Position numbers and translations under genes: made by a program
The notes under the pieces: generated by a model
The model's database searches: none
The model's input: the letters and a program-made list of their open reading frames with translations, nothing else
Told to the model about the DNA's origin: nothing
Shown: positions 53,263 to 61,423 of the stretch, piece by piece
Numbering within the stretch: the stretch's first letter is position 1
Layout of the letters: every line of letters begins with the position of its first letter
Assembly (NCBI GenBank): GCA_037133675.1
Contig: JBAXNR010000004.1
Span: 1 to 64,000 of the forward strand
Length of the DNA: 64,000 bases
DNA from: UBA4132 sp037133675
GTDB lineage: Bacteria; Pseudomonadota; Gammaproteobacteria; Methylococcales; Methylomonadaceae
Direction: 5' to 3'

Positions 53263-56200
53263 ATGGAAGACGAAGTATTAGCCAATGCGGGCGTTGATGT
53301 TTTTGAAGAGTTATTCAAATTAATATTCACTAAACTCTATGATGAAATGGAAAGCTGGCGCGATAGAAAAAAACATTTAGTATTCAGAAACTATGGCGAT
53401 ACTGAAACCGAATTAAAAGCCAAAATTCAAGATTTATTTGATAAAGCGAGGGGTAAATGGGAAGGGGTATTTACCGAAGATTCTAAACTACAACTAACCC
53501 CCAGCCATTTATCGGTGTGTATATCTTCATTAGAATCCGTGATGCTATTTAATTCTAATTTAGACGTGGTAGATGAAGCGTTTGAATATTTAATTAATAA
53601 ATCCAGCAAAGGTGAAAAAGGGCAGTATTTCACGCCGCGTTATGTCATTGATATGTGCGTAAAAATGCTTAATCCACAAGAGCATGAAACCTTAATAGAT
53701 ACTGCCGCTGGTTCGTGTGGTTTTCCTGTGCATGGTATATTCCATGTCTGGGAAGCGATATTAAAATCCGAAGGGCTAACCAAAAGTCATTTATTCACCG
53801 CTGAACAAAAACCGCCGCGTTGTATTGATTATGTGCAGAATAAAGTTTTTGCAATTGATTTTGATGAAAAAGCCGTGCGTGTCGGGCGTACCCTTAATTT
53901 AATTGCAGGCGATGGACAAACCAATGTTTTACATTTGAATACACTGGATTATGAACGCTGGGATGAAAAAACCAAAGACGAAAATTGGACAGATATTTAC
54001 GGCGAAGGCTGGAAAAAATTACGCAAAATGCGGACAGATAAAAATAGTAATCGTGATTTTCAATTTGATATATTAATGGCAAATCCACCGTTTGCAGGTG
54101 ATATAAAAGAAACCCGTATTTTGGCTAAATATGAATTAGGTAAAAAAGACAACGGTAAATATCAAACTTCTGTCGGGCGCGATATATTATTTATTGAACG
54201 CAACTTAAGTTTTTTAAAAGCAGGTGGACGTATGGCGGTGGTATTACCACAAGGGCGTTTTAATAATTCAAGTGATAAACAAATCCGTGAATTTATTGCG
54301 GGGCATTGCCGAATATTAGCGGTAGTAGGTTTGCATGGCAATGTATTTAAACCGCATACAGGGACAAAAACCAGCGTGTTATTGGTGCAGAAATGGGATG
54401 ATGTGCTTTGCCCTAAAGTCGATGATTACCCGATATTCTTTGCCACTATGCAGGAATCCAGCAAAGATAATTCAGGCGATAAAATCTATGTTACGCAAGC
54501 CGATGGTTCGCCGTTGCTTGATACGCATGAGCATTTGATTGTTAAACATGATTTATTTAATCACGACGGTTTAACGCAAGACGGTATAGCCGAAGCGTTT
54601 ATTGAATTTGCTAAGAAGGAAAACTTAAGTTTTTTTGATTTAGACCTGCAAGGTTTTAAAAACCTCGCAGGTCTTTATGCTGAACCATTTAATGAAGTGA
54701 AATATTTGGCGTTGTTGGAAAGGTTGGAAATTTCAGAAATTAATTTATCCCATGTCGAAAATAATTTCAGATTAGACCCTGAATTTTATGGCAAACACTT
54801 TCGTTTAATTACAGAAAAAATAAAGTCAAAACCGCATCAACGATTTGGTGATATGTGCCATTTATTTGATGGTCCATTTGGTTCTGACTTTCATTCATCT
54901 GGCTATGCTAAAGATGGTGTTCCCATTATAAGAATGCAAAATATCAAAAAATCTGGAATATTTGATGATACAGATATTGAGTATGTAAGTTATGAAGATG
55001 CCGAACTTCTTAAAAAGCATACTGCTTATCCATACGATATTATTACTACAAAAATTGGATTTTTAGGTTATACAGCTATTCTTCCATCAACAAATGAAAA
55101 ATATATATTTAGACGTGAATTAACGAAGATTGTAATTAAAAACCCTGAAATATTAGCGAATTATTTATGTACTTTTTTAAATACAGAATACGGGCGAAAA
55201 CAGGCATATAGATTTGCAAGTGGAACAACAAGAGATAGGGTTCTACTGATTAATCAAAGAGATTTTGTTGTGCCTATTTTTAGTAATATATTTCAAGAGG
55301 CGATTGAAACTTTCCTTAAATTTGAAGAAAAAATTAGGGAAGAATCAAAGCTTACATATTTCCAAGCCGAAACCCTACTACTTAACGCCCTAGGTATGGC
55401 GGATTTTTCACCCAGCACCGAAAATATAAATATTAAATCATTCAAAGATTCCTTTCTTGCCACAGGTCGCTTAGATGCCGAATATTACCAGCCGAAGTAT
55501 GACGAATTAGAAAACAAAATAAAAAACTACATCCCCTCTCGTTCCCACGCGCTGCGTGGGAATGAATTCAGCACCGCGCCTGCGGTGCAAGACGCGGCGC
55601 GTCTAACACTGCATTCCCACGCAGCGCGTGGGAACGAGGAAACTGTTTCGCCTTTGTCATATAAAAGCCTAAATGAATTTATTGAAAATTATTCAACTGG
55701 CTACCCTTATAAAAGCGAAGATTATTTAGAAAATTCAGGTGTTCCTTTAATTCGCATTAACAATATTAAAAAAGGATTTTTAGATATATCAAATACAGCC
55801 TATTTGCCAATTGAACAAATGGAAATTAGCGAAAAAGATATTGCAGTCGAAGGTGATATTTTACTTTCTATGTCTGGCACAATTGGCAACACTTGCGTTA
55901 TTCCAGAAGGCATTACTGCTTTAATAAATCAAAGAATAATGCGATTTACGCCAAAAAACTATAACCCATTAGTTCTAATGCTAATCCTCAATTCTATTAT
56001 GGGTGAATATCAACTTGAACGTGTAGGAACAGGCGGCGTTCAAACTAATATCTCTAGCAACGACATCAATAAAATAATTATCCCTATTTTACCCGATGAA
56101 ATCCAAGCTAAAATCGCCGAATTAATACAACAAAGCTTCACCCTAAAAGCCCAAAGTGAACAGTTATTAGCCACCGCAAAACGCGCCGTAGAACTCGCCA

Positions 56201-56268
56201 TTGAAACCAACGAACAAACCGCGCTGGACTATATAACCGAAGCGACAAACACAGGAATACAAACCTAG
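53263..56268 (+). CDS. Single-chain N6-adenine methyltransferase with HsdS-like specificity domains
   Basis: A 1001-aa protein. An N-terminal helical region (about 1-125) leads to the HsdM-type methyltransferase with SAM motif DTAAGSCGF (about 146) and catalytic NPPF (274-277). Two HsdS-like target-recognition domains follow (about 520-710 and 800-960) with FGDMCHLFDGPFGS-like and ENSGVPLIRINNI-type starts. With the upstream nuclease frame this makes an R-M-S fusion like type IIG enzymes; no helicase is present. The linkers between domains hold in-frame palindromes at 54642-54674 and 55538-55638. The 3' end is duplicated at 56912-56998. Confidence 0.85.
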   Translation: MEDEVLANAGVDVFEELFKLIFTKLYDEMESWRDRKKHLVFRNYGDTETELKAKIQDLFDKARGKWEGVFTEDSKLQLTPSHLSVCISSLESVMLFNSNLDVVDEAFEYLINKSSKGEKGQYFTPRYVIDMCVKMLNPQEHETLIDTAAGSCGFPVHGIFHVWEAILKSEGLTKSHLFTAEQKPPRCIDYVQNKVFAIDFDEKAVRVGRTLNLIAGDGQTNVLHLNTLDYERWDEKTKDENWTDIYGEGWKKLRKMRTDKNSNRDFQFDILMANPPFAGDIKETRILAKYELGKKDNGKYQTSVGRDILFIERNLSFLKAGGRMAVVLPQGRFNNSSDKQIREFIAGHCRILAVVGLHGNVFKPHTGTKTSVLLVQKWDDVLCPKVDDYPIFFATMQESSKDNSGDKIYVTQADGSPLLDTHEHLIVKHDLFNHDGLTQDGIAEAFIEFAKKENLSFFDLDLQGFKNLAGLYAEPFNEVKYLALLERLEISEINLSHVENNFRLDPEFYGKHFRLITEKIKSKPHQRFGDMCHLFDGPFGSDFHSSGYAKDGVPIIRMQNIKKSGIFDDTDIEYVSYEDAELLKKHTAYPYDIITTKIGFLGYTAILPSTNEKYIFRRELTKIVIKNPEILANYLCTFLNTEYGRKQAYRFASGTTRDRVLLINQRDFVVPIFSNIFQEAIETFLKFEEKIREESKLTYFQAETLLLNALGMADFSPSTENINIKSFKDSFLATGRLDAEYYQPKYDELENKIKNYIPSRSHALRGNEFSTAPAVQDAARLTLHSHAARGNEETVSPLSYKSLNEFIENYSTGYPYKSEDYLENSGVPLIRINNIKKGFLDISNTAYLPIEQMEISEKDIAVEGDILLSMSGTIGNTCVIPEGITALINQRIMRFTPKNYNPLVLMLILNSIMGEYQLERVGTGGVQTNISSNDINKIIIPILPDEIQAKIAELIQQSFTLKAQSEQLLATAKRAVELAIETNEQTALDYITEATNTGIQT
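54642..54674. repeat. In-frame palindromic repeat (33 bp) inside the R-M-S gene
   Basis: A near-perfect 33-bp palindrome, AGACCTGCAAGGTTTT and its complement with few mismatches, encoding DLQGFKNLAGL in the linker between the methyltransferase and the first target-recognition domain. This repeat and its peptide are widespread in bacterial genomes (from memory). It sits at a domain boundary and keeps the frame. Confidence 0.7.
55538..55638. repeat. In-frame palindromic repeat element (101 bp) inside the R-M-S gene
   Basis: Perfect 27-bp inverted arms (55538-55564/55612-55638) surround inner hairpins GCACCGC/GCGGTGC and AGACGCG/CGCGTCT. The sequence encodes SRSHALRGNE and then HSHAARGNEE, and lies in the linker before the second target-recognition domain. 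It resembles Rickettsia palindromic elements in the way it inserts in frame. Confidence 0.8.
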
Positions 56269-56279
56269 GTTTGTACTCC
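56254..56279. repeat. 26-bp palindrome over the R-M-S stop codon, family B
   Basis: A 26-bp palindrome with one mismatch, centred on CAAACCTAGGTTTG as at 18766-18791. The TAG inside it is the stop codon of the R-M-S gene, so the repeat has created or overlaps the gene's end. Confidence 0.7.
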
Positions 56280-56302
56280 TTGAAATAAACTGGAGAATAA
56301 TC

Positions 56303-56503
56303 ATGATTAACGTAGCTATTAATAATGAAAACACTATAAAACTTGCCCAACAATTGGGGCATCATTCAAATTTACAAGAAACCATTGAAAAAGCAATTGA
56401 AATGTATGTTCAATATTTAGAACAACAAACTATTAGCCAAGAATTTGGTACAGTGGATTTTGCCGAAGATTACGATTATAAAAAACAACGTGGGGTATTA
56501 TGA
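56303..56503 (+). CDS. VapB-like antitoxin
   Basis: A 66-aa protein with an N-terminal helix pair (NENTIKLAQQLGHHSNLQETIEKAIEMYVQYLEQQ), likely a DNA-binding dimer domain, and a short acidic, flexible C-terminus that would wrap the toxin. GGAG lies upstream of the ATG. The end overlaps the VapC-like ATG by 4 bases, as in type II toxin-antitoxin operons. Confidence 0.75.
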   Translation: MINVAINNENTIKLAQQLGHHSNLQETIEKAIEMYVQYLEQQTISQEFGTVDFAEDYDYKKQRGVL

Positions 56504-56913
56504 GCGTTTTGGTTGATACCTGTATTTGGTCTTACGCATTACGGCGACAGAATAATGCACTTAATCAAAAAATAATTGATGAATTAAATAATCTGATTCA
56601 TCAAAGACAAGTGATTATGTTAGGTGCGATTCGTCAAGAAATATTGTCAGGTATTGCTCATGAATCCCAGTTTGAGCGTATTCGTACTAAATTACGAGCC
56701 TTTTCTGATTATCCAATTTCAACGGCAGATTTTGAAACTGCCGCACAGTTTTATAATCGTTGCCGTGCTAAAGGTGTACAAGCTTCAAATACCGATTTTC
56801 TACTTTGTGCAATCGCACATTGTCATGATTTTACTGTATTTACGTTGGATAAAGATTTTTACCATTTTAAAAAGCACTTGGATTTTAAGTTAAATTTGAT
56901 TGAAAAGAGCTAA
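56500..56913 (+). CDS. VapC-like PIN-domain toxin
   Basis: A 137-aa PIN-domain RNase. Asp6 (LVDTCIW), Glu47 (IRQEILSG), Asp99 (NTDFLLCA) and Asp117/Asp119 (TLDKDF) make the acidic metal site. VapC toxins cleave tRNA or rRNA. It overlaps the antitoxin gene by 4 bases. The pair lies between two copies of the R-M-S gene 3' end, which may mark how it was inserted. Confidence 0.85.
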   Translation: MSVLVDTCIWSYALRRQNNALNQKIIDELNNLIHQRQVIMLGAIRQEILSGIAHESQFERIRTKLRAFSDYPISTADFETAAQFYNRCRAKGVQASNTDFLLCAIAHCHDFTVFTLDKDFYHFKKHLDFKLNLIEKS

Positions 56914-56998
56914 ACGTACCGTTGAACTCGCTATTGAAACCAACGAACAAACCGCACTGAATACTATAATTGGATATATAAACACAGGAGTTCAAATC
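56912..56998 (+). pseudogene. Duplicated remnant of the R-M-S gene 3' end
   Basis: Bases 56912-56998 match 56178-56264 (the last 30 codons of the R-M-S gene) with about 80 percent identity and small gaps. In translation the first half reads KRTVELAIETNEQTAL, versus KRAVELAIETNEQTAL in the gene. The fragment has no start and is followed by a piece of the common dispersed repeat CTGAGTTTATCGAAGGA. It is a relic of a second specificity gene or a duplication made when the VapBC pair arrived. Confidence 0.75.
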
Positions 56999-57070
56999 CT
57001 GTCCTGAGTTTATCGAAGGACTGGATTGTATTCCAAAACCACAACTTACCCTCATTGGACACCACACAGC

Positions 57071-58408
57071 ATGGCACGCAGATCACGCAAAAAACCATTA
57101 CCCGAAACCCCTGTTAGAGTCACTATTGAATCCTTAACCCATGACGGACGCGGCGTAGCTCATGTCGATGGTAAAGTCATTTTTATTGATGAAGCCTTAC
57201 CCACCGAAGACGTTGAATTTGTTTATACCGAAAGCCGTAAAGATTACGCGGAAGGACGCGTGGTTAAGTTACACAGCCGCGCTGAAGATCGCGTGGATGC
57301 GTTATGTCCGCATTATGGCGTGTGTGGCGGTTGTAGTTTTCAACACGTTGAATCCTCGGCACAAATACGCATTAAGCAAGATTTGTTGATTGACCAATTC
57401 AAACGCATAGGCAAAATCGAGATTCCCGAATTATGGCAACCGTTAACAGGTGAACATTGGGGTTATCGCCGCAAAGCCCGCATGGGTGTTAAGTATGTCG
57501 CTAAGAAAAATAATCGGGTGTTAGTGGGTTTTAGAGAACGCCGTCATCCGTATTTAGCCGAAATTGATAGCTGTATTGTCATGCACCCGATGGTTGGTAC
57601 ACGGTTAATTGCGTTGGGTGAAATGATAGCTCAGTTGAGTATACGCGATAAAATTCCGCAAATTGAAGTCGCCATTGGTGATGAAAAATGTGTGTTATCG
57701 ATTCGTGTATTAGAACCGCCGACTGCTGATGATGTAGAGATTATGAAAGCGTTTGAGCGTGAACATCCGCTGACCCTGTGTTTGCAATCTAAAGGTCCTG
57801 ATACCATCGTGCCATTAGATGGTGAAGCGGAAGTGATACCTACTTATGCCCTCCCCGACCACGGTATCGAGTTTCACTTTAGACCTGCGATGTTCACCCA
57901 AGTGAATTACGATATTAATCGACAAATGATTAACCGTGTCTTAGAAACGTTAAACTTAAACGAAAACGACAGCGTGTTGGATTTATTTTGTGGCTTGGGC
58001 AATTTTACTCTGCCAATGGCGAAGTATGCAGGTAGCGTGGTGGGTATTGAAGGCGATGCGCCGCTGGTTAATCATGCCAAAGAAAATGCACTTTACAATG
58101 GCATTAGCAATGCGGAATTTTATGCCGCTGATTTGAGTAAAGACCTTAGCAATGAACCGTGGGCAAACCGCAAATACACTAAAATTTTGCTCGACCCATC
58201 CAGAGCGGGTGCGTCTGAAGTGTTGCATTATTTTAAAAAATGGCAACCTGAACAGATTGTTTATGTGTCCTGCAATCCGTCTACTTTAGCGCGTGATGCA
58301 GGGATTTTGGTCAATGAACTAGGTTATACCTTAGTGAAAGCAGGTGTGATGGATATGTTTCCTCAAACTGCTCATGTCGAATCAATGGCGTGGTTTCAGA
58401 AAAAATAG
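57071..58408 (+). CDS. rlmD: 23S rRNA (uracil1939-C5)-methyltransferase RlmD
   Basis: A 445-aa SAM- and [4Fe-4S]-dependent methyltransferase. The TRAM domain is at the N-terminus (RVTIESLTHDGRGVAHVDGK), followed by the cluster motif CPHYGVCGGCSFQH. The Rossmann domain has VLDLFCGLGNFTLPMA and the catalytic Cys in YVSCNPSTLARD. I chose the ATG at 57071; the frame is open to 57026. Convergent with recJ. It modifies 23S rRNA at U1939. Confidence 0.96.
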   Translation: MARRSRKKPLPETPVRVTIESLTHDGRGVAHVDGKVIFIDEALPTEDVEFVYTESRKDYAEGRVVKLHSRAEDRVDALCPHYGVCGGCSFQHVESSAQIRIKQDLLIDQFKRIGKIEIPELWQPLTGEHWGYRRKARMGVKYVAKKNNRVLVGFRERRHPYLAEIDSCIVMHPMVGTRLIALGEMIAQLSIRDKIPQIEVAIGDEKCVLSIRVLEPPTADDVEIMKAFEREHPLTLCLQSKGPDTIVPLDGEAEVIPTYALPDHGIEFHFRPAMFTQVNYDINRQMINRVLETLNLNENDSVLDLFCGLGNFTLPMAKYAGSVVGIEGDAPLVNHAKENALYNGISNAEFYAADLSKDLSNEPWANRKYTKILLDPSRAGASEVLHYFKKWQPEQIVYVSCNPSTLARDAGILVNELGYTLVKAGVMDMFPQTAHVESMAWFQKK

Positions 58409-58423
58409 CTAACTTTCAGTATT

Positions 58424-58452
58424 CTGGAATGCAAGTTTCGCTTGCACTCCAG
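58424..58452. repeat. Hairpin between rlmD and recJ
   Basis: A 12-bp stem with one mismatch (58424-58435/58441-58452) and a 5-base loop lies between the convergent stops of rlmD and recJ. It resembles the 52531-52575 element in its GCAAG/CTTGC core. It could end both transcripts. Confidence 0.55.
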
Positions 58453-58465
58453 TATTCCAAATTTT

Positions 58466-60211
58466 TTAGATGATTTTTTCCAAATACTGCAAAATAAACT
58501 GTACCGTTCGATTGCCGCGATATTCATTAATATCCAGTTTATAAGCGGCGTTGATTTGCCGTAATCCTAACCAATTTTCTGGTTGATCCATGAAAAAGGC
58601 AATTGCATCAATCAGCAAATTTCCGTTAGGTTTTCTTAGCACTAATTTAAGATGCCGTTGTCCAACAATTCTCGATTGAATGACATCGAATATGCCATTA
58701 AATAATGGCTCTGGAAATTCTTGTCCCCACGGTCCCGCCTGTTGTAATAGTTCAGCAAACTCAACCGTCATTTCTTGTTCAGTCAATTCACCATCGGAGT
58801 AGACTTTTTGTTCTAAATCGACAGTCGCCAAACGTTTACTTACCATTTCATCAAATGCCAAGGCAAATGCGGGGTAATCGTGCATCGTTAAACTTAATCC
58901 AGCAGCCATTGCATGACCACCAAATTTACTGAGTAATTGCGGATGTAGACTGGCAATATCACTGAGAACATCACGAATATGCACACCGACAATGGAACGC
59001 GCTGAACCTTTGATTAAATCCTTTCCTGCGGGTGCAAAAGCAATTACAGGGCGGTGAAGTCGGTCTTTGATGCGTGATGCTAAAATACCGATAACGCCTT
59101 GATGCCAACTTGCATCATACAAACAAACCCCAGCGGGTAAATGTCGTTCATCCAAGGGCTTCATTTCTGCCAAATAAGTCATGGCTTGTTGTTTCATTAC
59201 ACCTTCAACTTCGCGCCTATCTTGATTCAGTTCGTCTAGTTGTGCGGCGATGGTTTTTGCCAGTTGTGGGTCATCAGTCAATAAGCATTCTATGCCTACC
59301 GTCATATCATTCATGCGCCCTGCGGCATTGAGTCTAGGGCCGAGGGAAAAACCTAAGTCGGTCGCGGTCAGCGTTGCGGCGTTTTTATTGGCTATTTCAA
59401 TCAATGCCATTAAGCCTTTATGCGCTCGTCCTGTGCGTATGCGTAGCAAGCCTTGATGGACTAAAATACGATTAATTTGATCCAACGCTGCCACATCAGC
59501 AACCGTACCTAAAGCAACATAATCCAATAATTGGGCAAGATTGGGTTCAGCGACTTGCTGTTGTTCAAACCAGTGCAGTTCTCGCAAACGGCTACGCAAT
59601 GCCATTAGCACATAAAACATCACTCCAACTCCTGCTAATGCACCGCTAGGGAAATGATCGTCCACCAGATTAGGATTAACAATCGCATCGGCGGAGGGTA
59701 ATTCAGCGGGCGGCAAATGATGATCGGTGATTAATACCTTTATGCCAGCGTCTTTTGCCGCTTTAACACCGTCAACACTGGAAATGCCATTATCAACGGT
59801 GATAATTACATCGGGCGTTTGTAATTTAACAAGTTCGACGATTTCAGGCGTTAAGCCATAACCGTATTCAAAGCGATTAGGCACAACAAAAGCCACATTT
59901 TTCGCACCCAGTAATTGCAATCCTTTGAGAGCCACCGCGCAACTGGTCGCACCATCGGCATCAAAATCAGCCACGATGCTAATGCGTTGTTGCGTATTAA
60001 TTGCCGTGATTAAATGTTCCACCATCTCAGTCATGCCCGATAATAACCATGGCGATGGTAATTTGGCTAAACTTCTATCCAGTTCTTCGACTGAACTTAA
60101 GCCTCTCGCGGCATAAATCTGGGCTAATATCGGATGAATATCACCGAATGCGGCATTTTTTTTGATGATTACCCGTTGGGTGATGGTTTTTTTTATACCT
60201 TGATAATACAT
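58466..60211 (-). CDS. recJ: Single-stranded-DNA-specific exonuclease RecJ
   Basis: A 581-aa DHH-family 5'-3' exonuclease for recombination and mismatch repair. Motif I is VADFDADGATS (Asp82-Asp86 region), motif III ITDHHLPPAELP, followed by the GxxGxxR-type FSLGPRLNAAGRM and SGSARSI-like KGSARSIVGVH in the DHHA1 region. The length matches the family. The ATG at 60211 is 31 bases from the hypE-fragment frame, with no clear ribosome site. Confidence 0.95.
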   Translation of the reverse strand: MYYQGIKKTITQRVIIKKNAAFGDIHPILAQIYAARGLSSVEELDRSLAKLPSPWLLSGMTEMVEHLITAINTQQRISIVADFDADGATSCAVALKGLQLLGAKNVAFVVPNRFEYGYGLTPEIVELVKLQTPDVIITVDNGISSVDGVKAAKDAGIKVLITDHHLPPAELPSADAIVNPNLVDDHFPSGALAGVGVMFYVLMALRSRLRELHWFEQQQVAEPNLAQLLDYVALGTVADVAALDQINRILVHQGLLRIRTGRAHKGLMALIEIANKNAATLTATDLGFSLGPRLNAAGRMNDMTVGIECLLTDDPQLAKTIAAQLDELNQDRREVEGVMKQQAMTYLAEMKPLDERHLPAGVCLYDASWHQGVIGILASRIKDRLHRPVIAFAPAGKDLIKGSARSIVGVHIRDVLSDIASLHPQLLSKFGGHAMAAGLSLTMHDYPAFALAFDEMVSKRLATVDLEQKVYSDGELTEQEMTVEFAELLQQAGPWGQEFPEPLFNGIFDVIQSRIVGQRHLKLVLRKPNGNLLIDAIAFFMDQPENWLGLRQINAAYKLDINEYRGNRTVQFILQYLEKII

Positions 60212-60242
60212 AACTGACTCGGTTTTGTGACAGACAGACCTT

Positions 60243-60515
60243 TCAGGTTTTTAAAAGTTTGAAAAGGACTGTGTTCAAGGCTTGATTATAGAGTGAATTA
60301 GCGTTTAAAGGATATTTATGAATTAATGCGATAAAGTGCAATACCGCGTACGTTGGGTTAAATTGTGTAGGTTGTGGGTGAGCTTGCGAACCCCAACGTA
60401 CGCGGTACGCGGTGAGTTGTACCACCCGCGCCAGTAATTGCTGCATCAAGCGACCGCCGCCGTGTGCCGTAACGATTTGTTCATATTGCAAAGGTAAGGG
60501 ACAGGTTAATTCCAC
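60243..60515 (-). pseudogene. hypE fragment (first ~30 codons)
   Basis: The frame from the GTG at 60515 begins ELTCPLPLQYEQIVTAHGGGRLMQQLL, the HypE N-terminus where the carbamoyl-dehydratase substrate loop starts. It then runs into a REP-like palindrome (60343-60357/60392-60406) and unrelated sequence. HypE normally has about 330 residues, so the rest is lost or elsewhere. HypE dehydrates the carbamoyl group on its C-terminal Cys, which is absent here. Confidence 0.8.
60343..60406. repeat. REP-like palindrome, family D
   Basis: Perfect 15-bp arms (60343-60357/60392-60406) flank a GTAGGTTG/CAAC-type inner hairpin (60365-60397). It occupies the break point of the hypE fragment, so it may have entered with the disruption. 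Confidence 0.6.
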
Positions 60516-60561
60516 TGATTCACTCCAAGTTTATTTTTTCATCGTTCCAACGCATGAGTTT

Positions 60562-60636
60562 TCGCGGCTAAGAGCCGCTCCTACAAAATTAAACCGTTCT
60601 AATAGCTACATAGTAGGAGCGAGCCTTGCTCGCGAC
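60562..60636. repeat. REP pair (BIME-like) beside the transposase remnant
   Basis: Two REP-type palindromes in inverted orientation: TCGCGGCTAAGAGCCGC TCCTACA at 60562-60585, and its counterpart with GTAGGAGCGAGCC and CTCGCGA at 60611-60635. The GTAGGAGCGAG...CTCGCGA form is close to the Pseudomonas REP. A third hairpin lies at 60767-60791. Confidence 0.75.
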
Positions 60637-60765
60637 TGGATTGTTATGAATATAGTCCAGTTTTCCCCGCATAATGGTTTCGTTAAACATTAGTTCAGCA
60701 TGAACACCCTCTTGCCACAACTGATATTTGCGGTCGGTTCGGTGTGCTAACGGTGTAGCAAGATA
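60589..60765 (-). pseudogene. REP-associated tyrosine transposase (RAYT) remnant
   Basis: The minus-strand frame reads HRTDRKYQLWQEGVHAELM, then FNETIMRGKLDYIHNNPV. This is the C-terminal part of a Y1/REP-associated transposase, which usually continues KRGYV. Here the frame turns after HNNPV into REP sequence (ASKARSYY). No catalytic Tyr segment is present. RAYTs copy REPs, so a fragment next to a REP pair points to its activity in this genome. Confidence 0.7.
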
Positions 60766-60819
60766 GGATGCGCTGAGGAACGAAGCGCATCATTTTATCC
60801 TATCGCTTTGATTGACTAA

Positions 60820-61101
60820 TCACGCAACCACTTCAAGTAATAGTTCAGGGTGCTTTTCTGCAACACGCAACAATATTTTTGCCGCGCCCGATGGTGAGCG
60901 TCTGCCTTGTTCCCATTGTTGTAAGGTTCGCACAGAAACGCCCATGAGTTCAGCAAATTGTACTTGAGAAAGTCCAGTAGCGTGGCGTACTGAGGCGACA
61001 GGGGATAAAACGGTTTCGGTCACGCGCACCGCTTGCCCTGCTTTCATCTGCTTAACCGATGCTAATAAGTCATTCTGAAATTGTGCCATTTCTTTATCCA
61101 T
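60820..61101 (-). CDS. HigA-like helix-turn-helix antitoxin
   Basis: A 93-aa XRE-type protein. The helix-turn-helix SQVQFAELMGVSVRTLQQWEQGRRSPSGAA is the HigA/NadS pattern. It would bind its own promoter and neutralise HigB. It overlaps the toxin stop by 8 bases. Confidence 0.85.
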   Translation of the reverse strand: MDKEMAQFQNDLLASVKQMKAGQAVRVTETVLSPVASVRHATGLSQVQFAELMGVSVRTLQQWEQGRRSPSGAAKILLRVAEKHPELLLEVVA

Positions 61102-61411
61102 GTTCTACCTCGTGTTTTAGTTTTGCGAGAAACTCAGTGGGCAAATTGTCAAACTTGGCTTTGGTATAGGCAATCAACAACCATACCCGACCATCTGAAC
61201 CGTTGAAATAGATAACCCGAACACCACCGCGTTTGCCTATTCCTGAACGTGACCAGCGTACTTTTCGGCAACCACCAGAGCCTTGAATAACATCGCCCGC
61301 TAACGGATTTTTTGCTATCCAATCCACAAACACAATACGCTCAGCATCCGTCCAGATGTCAGCGGCATAGCGTTGAAAAGTAGCGGTTTCGGCGACTGTA
61401 TTGATAGACAT
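61094..61411 (-). CDS. HigB-like (RelE-type) toxin
   Basis: A 105-aa RelE-fold ribosome-dependent mRNase. The core reads GDVIQGSGGCRKVRWSRSGIGKRGGVRVIYF, with the positively charged residues of the active site, and ends with the helix NLPTEFLAKLKHEV. It is upstream of the antitoxin in transcription order, as in HigBA pairs. It lies between hypD and the hypE fragment. Confidence 0.85.
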   Translation of the reverse strand: MSINTVAETATFQRYAADIWTDAERIVFVDWIAKNPLAGDVIQGSGGCRKVRWSRSGIGKRGGVRVIYFNGSDGRVWLLIAYTKAKFDNLPTEFLAKLKHEVEHG

Positions 61412-61423
61412 GATAAACGCTAT

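Noticed and set aside
60243..60515. An intact small hydrogenase protein
   Set aside because: Only the first 30 or so residues are HypE-like, and the rest is read from REP sequence.
60562..60791. A complete insertion sequence
   Set aside because: Only a C-terminal RAYT fragment without the catalytic tyrosine segment is present, and there are no terminal repeats.
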